Assembly (NCBI RefSeq): GCF_002343915.1 | Contig: NZ_NETK01000001.1 | Span: 4,722,001-4,786,000, forward strand | DNA from: Nannocystis exedens | GTDB taxonomy: Bacteria; Myxococcota_A; Polyangia; Nannocystales; Nannocystaceae | Direction of reading: 5' to 3' | DNA: 64,000 nt | In this document: positions 1 to 6,642 of the stretch, in pieces | Layout: the number at the start of each line of letters is the position of its first letter | Numbering within the stretch: the stretch's first letter is position 1 | Program-made: the position numbers and the translations under genes | Notes under the pieces: generated by a model | Databases searched by the model: none | The model's input: the letters and a program-made list of their open reading frames with translations, nothing else | Told to the model about the DNA's origin: nothing

Positions 1-96
1 CCCCTCGAGCTGCGGATCGCCGGGGTCGATCGACCGGCAGGCCTCGGCGACCCCGCGGCCCTTCAGCAGCTCTCGCAGCGGTCGCGCGCTCGCCAT
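1..96 (-). CDS. Partial CDS, N-terminal 32 codons, function unknown
   Basis: An ATG on the minus strand at 94-96 opens a frame that stays open to the left edge of the window. Its beginning reads MASARPLRELLKGRGVAEAC. Only 32 codons are visible, so no family can be named. The hydrophilic start has no signal peptide. The gene is cut by the window boundary, and its start is supported only by the open frame and myxobacterial-looking composition. Confidence 0.45.
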   Translation of the reverse strand, partial: MASARPLRELLKGRGVAEACRSIDPGDPQLEG

Positions 97-657
97 GCGC
101 CGATTCTACCGCCCTCGCCGCGGGGCTCCGCGCTTTCTTGTGACCCTCGCCGCATGCGGGGCCGCCTTCGCTCGCCGCCGCCAGGACTTCGCCGGCGCAG
201 GCCGGCGTCGACGGCGGTCCTTCGGGGCGCGCTCGTCGGGTGCCGGCAGAGCCGCCCCATCGCGCTCGGCGATCGCGTCTTCACTCCGCCAGGTGCTGCG
301 CAGGGCGCCCCGCTCCCCGCCAGTCGCTCCGCTGCAGCGCCGCCGGTCGGCCCATCCTCGACGTCGCCTGGGGAGGGCGGCTCACGCCGGCTCGTCCCCT
401 CGGGCGCCCGGCGCCGCCTCGACCTCCGCCCGAGCTCGGCGTGCGGACCGGCGAATACGGCGCGCAGGTCGCCGAGGACGGCTCCCGCTACCGCTGCGGC
501 TCCGCTGCCGCCCCGGCCCCCTCCCGCCGCTCGATCGCGTCGCCCCGGCGTAAATGTCCCCCAGGACATGCTTACAAACACATGTCCCGGGGGACATATG
601 ATAAAGAGGAAGCACGAAGCGGGCTGGCCCCGGGACCGCCCACGGCGCCCGCCGGGC
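97..657. other. Intergenic region without a convincing gene
   Basis: About 560 bases lie between the clipped gene and TspO. All six frames give Arg/Pro/Ala-rich translations typical of out-of-frame reading of GC-rich DNA, with no recognisable domain. The only clear structure is the pair of short palindromes at 554-597. Confidence 0.5.
554..597. repeat. Two adjacent ATGTCC-N4-GGACAT palindromes
   Basis: Two perfect 16-base palindromes sit 12 bases apart, at 554-569 (loop CCCA) and 582-597 (loop CGGG). They lie about 60 bases beyond the stop of the minus-strand tspO gene, so they could form hairpins at the end of that transcript. They belong to the dispersed palindrome family described in the findings. 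Confidence 0.75.
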
Positions 658-1134
658 TCAACGGTTGAGGTGCCAGATCGCCGCGTTCAGCGCGAACGCG
701 AATGTCACCCACAGCAGGTGCGGGATCTGCAGCAGACCGGCGGCCGGGCGGATCTTGATGAACGCGCGGATCATCGACACCAGCGCGAACCACTGCACGC
801 CGACGCACACCAGCGACAGGTCCGGGCGGTGCAGGCCGAAGAACAGCGGGGACCAGGCCGCGTTGAGCAGCTGGTAGAGGAAGAACAGCCCGATCGCCCA
901 CGGCAGCAGCGGGTGCTTGTCCTTGCGCGCCACCAGGTAGACGCTGATACCCAGGGTCGCGTAGAGCGACGTCCACACCGGGCCGAACACCGAGTCGGGC
1001 GGGGTCCAGTCCGGCTTGTGCAGGCGGTGGTACCAGCGGTCGGGCCCGAAGAAGTACCCGGACAGCGCGGGCACGTAGGCCACGCCGATCCAGAACAGCA
1101 GGCTCAGGGGTGACAGCAATCGGCGGCGGTGCAT
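658..1134 (-). CDS. tspO: TspO/MBR family membrane protein
   Basis: The 158-residue product fits the usual size of bacterial TspO (tryptophan-rich sensory protein, peripheral benzodiazepine receptor homologue). It has the expected five hydrophobic segments and aromatic-rich loops: WYHRLHKPDWTPP after the first helix, then FGPVWTSLYATLGIS and LNAAWSPLFFGLHRPDL. TspO proteins bind tetrapyrroles and are linked to porphyrin and stress responses. The ATG at 1132-1134 gives the normal N-terminus, whereas a longer open frame upstream encodes unrelated Arg-rich sequence. The gene follows the SUKH-like gene on the same strand with a gap of about 100 bases. The family call is firm and the physiological role here is unknown. 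Confidence 0.93.
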   Translation of the reverse strand: MHRRRLLSPLSLLFWIGVAYVPALSGYFFGPDRWYHRLHKPDWTPPDSVFGPVWTSLYATLGISVYLVARKDKHPLLPWAIGLFFLYQLLNAAWSPLFFGLHRPDLSLVCVGVQWFALVSMIRAFIKIRPAAGLLQIPHLLWVTFAFALNAAIWHLNR

Positions 1135-1232
1135 AGTCGCAAGCCTGAGGGAGGTCTGCCATCGCGGCAACTCGCGGCGATCGCGTCGAGCCGCGACGAT
1201 GATCGCCGCTCGGGCCCGCTGCCGCGACGCGC

Positions 1233-1769
1233 TCAGCCTTCGTGCCACGCGGCGAGCGTGGTCAGCAGCGCCGTCGTGAACGACGGCGTCGCCTCGTCGC
1301 CGAATCGTGAGAACGGGAACTCGCGCACCGACGCGCGGCGGAACGCGCCCGCCTCGTCGAGGAACAGCGCGCTGCCGAAGGGCAGCGGGTTGCCGATCTC
1401 GACCACCGGGATCCACGCGAGCAGCGCCTCTCCGTTCGCGCGCGCCGTGTCGTCGACCCGCGGCAGCGATCGCCACGTCGCCTCGACGTACTCCGCGATC
1501 ACCCGGCGCGCCGTCTCGATCGTGCGGCGCTCGCTGCTCTCGACCGCCAGCGTCGTCACCGAGTGGGTGGCGATCCAGTGAAACTTTTGTAGAAACTCGA
1601 CCAGGCTCGCCGGCAGCGCGCGGCCCAGGCGGGGGCGCAGCGCCGCGATCGCCCCCGGCAGCGCCCCTCGCGGCGCCCGCTGCAGCGGCGTCCGCGTCGC
1701 CAGCCATGCGAGCGCTGCCTCGACGCTCGCGCGCGGCATCACCTCGTCGTCGGCGTCCTCGGCCGTCAT
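1233..1769 (-). CDS. SMI1/KNR4 (SUKH)-like protein
   Basis: A 178-residue soluble protein. The segment around residues 50-70 (LPASLVEFLQKFHW) and the later segment IPVVEIGNPLPFGSALFLDEAG resemble the SMI1/KNR4 (SUKH) fold, in which an acidic LPxxLxxFL helix is followed by a beta-rich part. SUKH proteins often act as immunity proteins or in other protein-protein roles. The chosen ATG at 1767-1769 overlaps the stop of a preceding mini-ORF (ATGA). A longer reading from an ATG nine bases upstream is possible. The first 13 codons are repeated three times upstream (see 1766-1955). It lies directly downstream of the RebB-like genes, so a role linked to R-bodies is possible but unproven. Confidence 0.7.
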   Translation of the reverse strand: MTAEDADDEVMPRASVEAALAWLATRTPLQRAPRGALPGAIAALRPRLGRALPASLVEFLQKFHWIATHSVTTLAVESSERRTIETARRVIAEYVEATWRSLPRVDDTARANGEALLAWIPVVEIGNPLPFGSALFLDEAGAFRRASVREFPFSRFGDEATPSFTTALLTTLAAWHEG

Positions 1770-1955
1770 TCGCCGCACCTCGCCGGCGCCGCCTCGACGC
1801 GCGGCATCGCCTCGGCGTCGGCGTCCTCGGCCGTCAATCGTCGCGCTCCGCCGGCGCCGCCTCGTCGCTCGCCCGCGGCATCGCCTCGTCGGCGTCCTCG
1901 GCCGTCATTCGTCGCTCGCCCGCGGCATCGCCTCGTCGGCGTCCTCGGCCGTCAT
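1766..1955 (-). repeat. Tandem copies of the SUKH gene start, forming three coupled mini-ORFs
   Basis: Between the second RebB-like gene and the SUKH gene the minus strand holds three degenerate copies of the SUKH start, each beginning with the codons for MTAEDAD. They form mini-ORFs of 16 codons (1905-1955), 24 codons (1834-1908) and 23 codons (1766-1837, TTG start). Each start overlaps the preceding stop as ATGA, ATGA and TTGA. The last mini-ORF ends in an ATGA overlap with the SUKH gene itself. Copy spacing is 48, 71 and 68 bases. Whether the peptides are made is unknown. Confidence 0.7.
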
Positions 1956-2350
1956 TCACCGCGCCCCGCCAGCACCCGCGCCGCCGCCTGGGCCGCGACC
2001 GCCTGGCCGAGCACGTTCAGGTGCTGCTGGGCCGTCACCGCGTTGTGCAGCGCCATCCCGATCGCGTGAGCCGCGACCTGGTAGAGCGCCGCGCGGGCCA
2101 GCCCCGCCGGGTCGTCCTGGGCCTCGCTCGCCGGTGTCCCTTCGGACATGTCCTTCGGGACCTGATCGTCGAGCGCCGGAGCGGGAGCCGGCAGCGCCGG
2201 CAGCTCGATCCCGCCGACCGCGGCGAGGGCCACGATCCCGCGCCGCTGCGCCGCCAGCACCGCCTCGAGCTGCGCCAGCGCCCGCGTCACCGCCTGCGTC
2301 ACCGCCGACGCGGTCCTGGCGAACGCCTCGGCCTCGTCGTTCGCCGTCAC
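1952..2350 (-). CDS. RebB-like R-body protein (second copy, divergent)
   Basis: A 132-residue protein whose C-terminal half (LARAALYQVAAHAIGMALHN and on through TAQQHLNVLGQAV) matches the RebB pattern of an Ala/Asn/Gln-rich amphipathic helix. The N-terminal half is a predicted helix rich in Ala and Gln, with a Pro/Ala linker between the halves. The start is a GTG at 2348-2350 whose last two bases lie in the TGA of the upstream RebB gene. Two overlapping palindromes of the dispersed family (2135-2162) fall in the linker and encode QVPKDMSEGTP, so they look like an in-frame insertion. RebB-type proteins polymerise into coiled R-body ribbons. The assignment is less sure than for the upstream copy. 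Confidence 0.65.
   Translation of the reverse strand: MTANDEAEAFARTASAVTQAVTRALAQLEAVLAAQRRGIVALAAVGGIELPALPAPAPALDDQVPKDMSEGTPASEAQDDPAGLARAALYQVAAHAIGMALHNAVTAQQHLNVLGQAVAAQAAARVLAGRGE
2135..2162. repeat. Two overlapping TGTCC/GGACA palindromes inside a coding region
   Basis: TGTCC-CTTC-GGACA (2135-2148) runs straight into TGTCC-TTCG-GGACC (2149-2162). They lie in the linker-coding part of the second RebB-like gene and keep its frame open. The second unit would form a C(UUCG)G tetraloop hairpin in RNA. Confidence 0.75.
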
Positions 2351-2685
2351 TTCTTCACCTTCCCCGCGGCGACCCCGTCCGCGGTCGTGTCGACGCCGTA
2401 GAGCAGCGCCACCCCCTGGACCGTCGCCGCCTGCGCGGCCATGTTGAGCTGCTGCTGGTCCGTCACCGCGTTCTGGACCATGAGCCCCGTCGAGTGCGCC
2501 ATCGTCCGGTAGAGCGAGGCCATCGCCACCGCCGGCGCGTCGCCGATCACCTTGACGTTGCTCTGCGTCACGGCGTCGGTGATCTGCGAGTTGACGGTCT
2601 CTGTCGCGGCGTCGTTGATCTGCGAATTGACGGCGGTCGGCACGGCGTCGGTGATCTGCGCATTGACGGCGGCTTCGCTGGCCAT
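2347..2685 (-). CDS. RebB-family R-body protein
   Basis: A 112-residue protein with the classic RebB pattern: VNSQITDAVTQSNVKVIGDA, then the ALYRTMAHSTGL-like helix, an NAVTDQQQLN segment and VQGVALLYGVDT. RebB-type proteins assemble into R-bodies, large pH-responsive protein coils first known from the Caedibacter endosymbionts of Paramecium and widespread in Proteobacteria. The N-terminus is unusual because the VNxQITDA unit is present three times as 12-residue repeats. The start at 2683-2685 has an AGGAG site about six bases upstream. It is the first gene of a tightly overlapping string with the second RebB-like gene, the mini-ORFs and the SUKH gene, about 80 bases after the Cys-rich lipoprotein gene. 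Confidence 0.82.
   Translation of the reverse strand: MASEAAVNAQITDAVPTAVNSQINDAATETVNSQITDAVTQSNVKVIGDAPAVAMASLYRTMAHSTGLMVQNAVTDQQQLNMAAQAATVQGVALLYGVDTTADGVAAGKVKK
2581..2680 (-). repeat. 36-bp tandem repeat in the rebB-like gene
   Basis: A 36-base unit starting with GATCTGCG (plus-strand reading) occurs at 2581, 2617 and 2653. On the coding strand it gives three copies of a 12-residue VNxQIxDA unit at the N-terminus of the RebB-like protein. Ordinary RebB proteins appear to have only one such unit, so this is an internal expansion. Confidence 0.8.
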
Positions 2686-2764
2686 GATGCTCCTGTCTTG
2701 CGAGGATACGCCCCGGCGACGCGCCGCGACAGCCGCGGCGGATCGCGGCCGTCGCCGCCCGCGC

Positions 2765-3589
2765 TCAGAAACAGATGAAGATGTCGCAGATGCCGAGGAT
2801 GTTGTCCTTCACCCCCGGCGGGCAGCAATTCGACTGCGGGTTGTTCTCGTCGAAGATGCAGAACTCGCCCTGACCGGCGCACGCCAGCGTCTCGCACGCG
2901 GACGTGTCGATCGTGCACGAGGGGGTGCAGGACACCGCGCCCATGTCGTAGCCGAGGCCGACGCAGGTCGCACCGCCGAGCTGGCCCCCGTCGCACTGCT
3001 CCGAGCCCTCCTTCACGCCGTTGCCGCAGGTCGCCAGCGGCGTGCAGCCGGCCGTGTCGATGCTCTTGCAGTTCGGCGCGCACACCAGGTTGCCGCCGCC
3101 GTAGCCGAGGCTCACGCAGCTCTTGCCGTTGAAGTTGGTGCCGTCGCACGCCTCGGCCATGTGGACGATGCCGTCGCCGCAGGTGTAGCAGCCGTCGGTG
3201 AACAGCTTGCAGTCGGGCCCGCACACCAGGGTGCCGGCGCCGTAGCCCTCGGTCATGCACGTGCTGCCGACCAGCGACTCGCCGTCACAGGCCTCGTTCG
3301 CGTCGACGTTGCCGTCGCCGCACACCCCCGCCGGCTCGCTCGTGGTGAGCGGGCCTGTGGACCCCGGCGAGCCCGTCGTCGGCGGCTCGCCGGTCCCGTC
3401 CTCGCTGCCGCTGCCGCTGTCGCTGTCGCCGCTGCTGCCGTCGCTGTCGCTGACGGAGGTGTTCGGGTGGGCGGTGGTGATGTTGTTCGTGGTGGGCAGC
3501 GGGATCGACCCGGTGTCGCTGATGGTGCCCTCGGCGCACGCCATCAGCAGCGCAATCATCAGGCCCGACCCCGCGAACTTGTTCGGCAT
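2765..3589 (-). CDS. Cys-rich lipoprotein with DUF4215-type repeats
   Basis: A 274-residue putative lipoprotein. The N-terminus (MPNKFAGSGLMIALLMAC) is a signal peptide with a lipobox ending at Cys. It is followed by a Ser/Asp/Gly/Thr-rich linker to about residue 85. Four units of the type CGDGxVxxxEACDG or CGNG, each with a companion CxPxC cluster, then follow, as in the myxobacterial Cys-rich DUF4215 surface proteins. The C-terminal segment has another Cys cluster. The ATG at 3587-3589 puts the signal peptide at the N-terminus, whereas longer frames add an Arg-rich stretch. The product is probably anchored in the outer membrane. No enzymatic function is suggested. Confidence 0.82.
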   Translation of the reverse strand: MPNKFAGSGLMIALLMACAEGTISDTGSIPLPTTNNITTAHPNTSVSDSDGSSGDSDSGSGSEDGTGEPPTTGSPGSTGPLTTSEPAGVCGDGNVDANEACDGESLVGSTCMTEGYGAGTLVCGPDCKLFTDGCYTCGDGIVHMAEACDGTNFNGKSCVSLGYGGGNLVCAPNCKSIDTAGCTPLATCGNGVKEGSEQCDGGQLGGATCVGLGYDMGAVSCTPSCTIDTSACETLACAGQGEFCIFDENNPQSNCCPPGVKDNILGICDIFICF

Positions 3590-4302
3590 CCCATCCGAGC
3601 CTAACAGCGCCGACGCAGCGGTGAACTCGCCCCAGAGCCGGCCCCGCGCGCGCTGGCGCCCGCGCACGCGAGAGGTTCCTCATTGCTCCGCGCAGCCGCG
3701 TCTGCGATCGCGCTCCTGCGCGATCGACAGCGACGCACGCGTCGGGAGGTCGCCGAGCGTGCGCGCCTGGGCCGCGAGCTCGTCGTACGCCCGGGTCGCA
3801 GGGAGATCGGCGCACCGGTGTCGCCGAGCTTGCGCGTGAACACGCCGGCAGTCACCACCCGTGGTTGCTTCGCCGTCGTGCCTCGGCGGCTGTGACGGGC
3901 GACGACGGCGAGGGCGACGACGGCGACGAGGACTCGTCGGGACGGACACGACGGGCTCTCGCGGAGCGAGGACGCGAGGCGCCTCGGGCCCTCCGACTTT
4001 CGCGTCGCGCTCGAGCAGGCCCGCGTGGCCCTCGGGCGCCGCGAGCACGCGCCGCGTCGCCGCACCGACCCGGCGAGGCCGGCCGGTTTCCGACTGGCGG
4101 CCGCGGTGCGACCCTACGCCGCACGCTTTTGCAAATCGAATTGCAAACGCTCTTCGCTTGCATCTACCGCCCGGCAGCCCCGCGTCCGCGGGCTCGGCCC
4201 TCACTCGCACAACCATTTCATTTGCAATGAGTTTGCAAAAATTGATCTTCCGCACGCCGGCCGCGGCTTGTCCGGCGCCGGCGCGGCTGTCACCGTCTGG
4301 GC
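3590..4302. other. Long intergenic region with TTGCAA motifs
   Basis: About 700 bases with no convincing gene: open frames on both strands give Arg-rich low-complexity translations. The last 180 bases turn AT-richer than their surroundings and contain paired TTGCAA motifs (4128-4147 and 4220-4242) in front of the methyltransferase gene. The region separates the divergently transcribed lipoprotein and methyltransferase genes and should hold both promoters. Confidence 0.5.
4128..4242. promoter_or_regulatory. Paired TTGCAA boxes upstream of the methyltransferase
   Basis: TTGCAA occurs at 4129 and 4141 and again at 4222 and 4233. That gives two pairs with 12- and 11-base spacing, about 92 bases apart, in otherwise GC-rich DNA. 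One-turn spacing on the same face of the helix and the position 60-175 bases before the ATG at 4303 fit a transcription factor site, possibly with cooperative binding. No particular regulator can be named. Confidence 0.45.
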
Positions 4303-5112
4303 ATGACCTCACCGTCGCCCCTCGCCGATCCTGCCCCGTGGAACCTCGTCGATGAGTGGTACGCCGAGCGCGGCGTCCACATGTTGCACCCCTACGCCCG
4401 CGACGCGATCGCGCTCGCCGCCCCGGCCGCCGACGCGCGCGTGCTCGACGTCGCCTGCGGCCCCGGCACCCTTGCGCTGCTGGTCGCCCCCGCGGTCGCG
4501 CAGGTCGCCGCGCTCGACTTCGCCGCGGCGATGATCGACCGCCTGCGCGAGCGAGCCGAGCGGGCCGGCCTCGTCGTCGACGCCCGCGTCGGCGACGGTC
4601 AGGACCTGCCGTGGCCGGACGCCAGCTTCGACGCCGCCTTCTCGATGTTCGGCCTGATCTTCTTCCCCGACCCCGCCCGCGGCCTGCGCGAGCTGCATCG
4701 CGTGCTGCGCCCCGGCGGCCGCGCCGTGGTCGGCTCGTGGAGCCCCTTCGCGGAGTCGCACCCGCTCTCGCTCCTGTTCACCGCCCTGCGCGCCGTCATG
4801 CCCGAGCTCCCGCTCGGCCGCGGCCCCGCCCCGCTCTCCCAGCCCGACGAATTCGCCGCGGCCCTCGCCGCCGCCGGCTTCACCGGCGTCCGCGTCGAGC
4901 CCGTCACCCACGAGTTCCACTTCGCCGACGTCGCCGCGTTCTGGACCTTCAACGTCCGCGGCAACGCCCCGATCGCCCTGATCCACCAGCGCCTCGCGCC
5001 CGAGCAGTGGCAGGCCTTCGAAGCCGACGTGCTCGCCCGCCTGCGCGAGCGCTTCGGCGCCGGCCCCGTCGTCTACGGCCAGACCGCCCTGCTCGGCCTC
5101 GGCGTCCGCTGA
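4303..5112 (+). CDS. Class I SAM-dependent methyltransferase
   Basis: A 269-residue cytosolic protein with the Methyltransf_11/25 arrangement. Motif I is VLDVACGPGTLALLVAP (about residues 47-63), followed by an acidic residue at the end of strand 2 (ALDFAAAMIDRLRERA), motif II/III GQDLPWPDASFDAAFSMFGLIFF, and LRELHRVLRPGGRAVVGSW. This is the UbiE/small-molecule type, and the substrate cannot be told from sequence. A terminator-like hairpin follows 16 bases after the stop. The paired TTGCAA boxes upstream suggest its own regulated promoter. Confidence 0.88.
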   Translation: MTSPSPLADPAPWNLVDEWYAERGVHMLHPYARDAIALAAPAADARVLDVACGPGTLALLVAPAVAQVAALDFAAAMIDRLRERAERAGLVVDARVGDGQDLPWPDASFDAAFSMFGLIFFPDPARGLRELHRVLRPGGRAVVGSWSPFAESHPLSLLFTALRAVMPELPLGRGPAPLSQPDEFAAALAAAGFTGVRVEPVTHEFHFADVAAFWTFNVRGNAPIALIHQRLAPEQWQAFEADVLARLRERFGAGPVVYGQTALLGLGVR

Positions 5113-5127
5113 GGCATCAGGCTCTCA

Positions 5128-5156
5128 AGACATGTTTTTTGTAACATGTCTTTTTT
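5128..5156 (+). terminator. Intrinsic terminator-like hairpin after the methyltransferase
   Basis: The 10-base arms AAGACATGTT (5128-5137) and AACATGTCTT (5143-5152) are perfectly complementary around a five-base loop and run into a T tract. They lie 16 bases after the methyltransferase stop. The stem is AT-rich for this genome and its core is the same GACATGT sequence used by the dispersed palindromes. Confidence 0.7.
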
Positions 5157-5241
5157 ACAAGGCGCCGCGATCACCCCACCGGCGCCTGCCGCGGGCGATT
5201 TCGGCGGCGCGTCGAATTTCCTTACGACATGTCCTTTCGAG

Positions 5242-6486
5242 CTACTCGGCCGGGCACCCGGCGCCCGGCGCGACCTCGCCGTGGGCCATGAAGTAGATCG
5301 GGTGGCTGCCGGTGAACGCCTCCGCGGGCAGCACCTCCCAGTTCACCCCGTCCTCGCTGCGGAAGAACCGCTGCTCCTCGTACCACACCATCCAGCCGGC
5401 GTTCGCGGCCACGAACGTGCCGCCGGGGCTGCGGGCGACCTGGCCGATCGAGATGTCGCCGGGCGAGATCGGCTCGCTCTGCCAGCTCGCCCCGTCGGCG
5501 CTGCGGTGCAGCGTCGAGCCCTCGTAGACGAAGAACTCCGAGCCGGTCCAGATCGGCGGCGACGATAGGTCGGCGGACACCGGCACGTACTCCCAGGTGT
5601 CGCCGCCGTCGGTGGTGCGGCAGACGTGGCCGTTGCCGCTGGCCATCACCCCCACACCTGACCCATAGGCCATGCCGATCACGTAGCCCCCGCACTGCGG
5701 CGGCCGCGTCGTCGCCGGCGTCCACGTGATCCCGTCGGGGCTGCGGACGATCGCCCGCTGCTCGCCGCTCTCGCCCGAGACCACGAACCACCCGGCCTCG
5801 TGGGGAAAGAATTCGATCGCGCGGGTGTTGATGTCGATGTCGAGCGGGCCGCCCTCGGTCCACGTCTTGCCGAGGTCGTCGGAGATCTGCGTCGTCGAGC
5901 TGTTGGCGACGAAGCGGCCGTTGCCGAACGCGATGTCGGCGAACGTGGGGGTGTCGCCGAGCACGGTCTCGAACACCGACGCGTCCTCGCTGCGCACCAC
6001 CGACCCCGGCGCGCCCCAGCCCCACGTCAGCACGAAGGTCTGCTCGCCGTGGGCGATCCCCCGACCGGCGAACGCGTCGTGATCGCAGTCGAGGCCCGCC
6101 TCGAAGCAGCGCACCGCGTCGTCCTGCGACTTGTCCTGAATCCACGTGTGGCCGTCGTCACAGGAGATCGTCGTGCGCCCGTAGTGACCCTGGGCGATGA
6201 ACACCGGCACCGCCGTCACCGGCGGCGGCCCGGTCGTCGTCGACGTCGCGTCGGTGCCGGTCGGCGCCTCCGTCGTCGGCCCCTCGGTCGTGCTCGTCGA
6301 CGTGCTCACCGTCGTCGTCTCGATCGACGTCGTCGCCGGCGTCGTCGGCGACGACGTCACCTCCTCCGAGGTGCCTGACGTCGACGTCGTCGATGTCGCC
6401 TCGCTGGTGCCGTCGACGCCCGCCGACTCCTTGCCCCCGCCCTGACAAGCGACGACCAGCGCCGCCCCGATCCACATCCGCCGCAC
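5242..6486 (-). CDS. BNR/sialidase-like beta-propeller lipoprotein
   Basis: A protein of about 414 residues. A short signal peptide with lipobox (LVVAC) leads into a Thr/Ser-rich linker (residues about 20-90), then a repeat-bearing domain. Segments such as ISCDDGHTWIQDKS, ISDDLGKTWTEGG, RTTDGGDTWEYVP, RSADGASWQSEP and RSEDGVNWEVLP are Asp-box (BNR) blades of a sialidase-like propeller. No sialidase catalytic Arg triad is evident, so the function is open. The start is taken as GTG at 6484-6486, which gives a positively charged N-terminus. An ATG at 6475-6477 would remove three residues. The enclosing open frame runs about 2 kb further upstream as a GC artefact. A half copy of the GACATGTCC motif lies just after the stop. 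Confidence 0.82.
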   Translation of the reverse strand: MRRMWIGAALVVACQGGGKESAGVDGTSEATSTTSTSGTSEEVTSSPTTPATTSIETTTVSTSTSTTEGPTTEAPTGTDATSTTTGPPPVTAVPVFIAQGHYGRTTISCDDGHTWIQDKSQDDAVRCFEAGLDCDHDAFAGRGIAHGEQTFVLTWGWGAPGSVVRSEDASVFETVLGDTPTFADIAFGNGRFVANSSTTQISDDLGKTWTEGGPLDIDINTRAIEFFPHEAGWFVVSGESGEQRAIVRSPDGITWTPATTRPPQCGGYVIGMAYGSGVGVMASGNGHVCRTTDGGDTWEYVPVSADLSSPPIWTGSEFFVYEGSTLHRSADGASWQSEPISPGDISIGQVARSPGGTFVAANAGWMVWYEEQRFFRSEDGVNWEVLPAEAFTGSHPIYFMAHGEVAPGAGCPAE

Positions 6487-6577
6487 CGCTTCACGGTAAC
6501 GAGGTCGCGGTGAACCTCGCAAGGTGTCTTGCGCCCCCATCGTCGCGCGCGGCCTCGCGTCGTGCGTGTGCGCGCGT

Positions 6578-6606
6578 TTGACAGCCCCTACGCGCTCCTG
6601 TAGCTG
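6578..6606 (+). promoter_or_regulatory. Possible sigma-70-type promoter for the DUF1592 operon
   Basis: A perfect TTGACA at 6578-6583 is followed after 17 bases by TAGCTG (6601-6606), about 37 bases before the ATG at 6643. The -35 box is ideal but the -10 box is poor, so this is a candidate only. Confidence 0.4.
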
Positions 6607-6642
6607 TCTTCGTCGCGCCGTGCGGCGTGGGCGGGAGGACAG

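Noticed and set aside
554..597. Palindromes read as a CRISPR array
   Set aside because: Only two copies lie side by side, spacing is 12 bases, and other copies are scattered singly with no spacers and no cas genes.
3590..4302. Several Arg-rich frames on both strands
   Set aside because: No domain, poor codon pattern and overlap in many frames at once point to non-coding GC-rich DNA.
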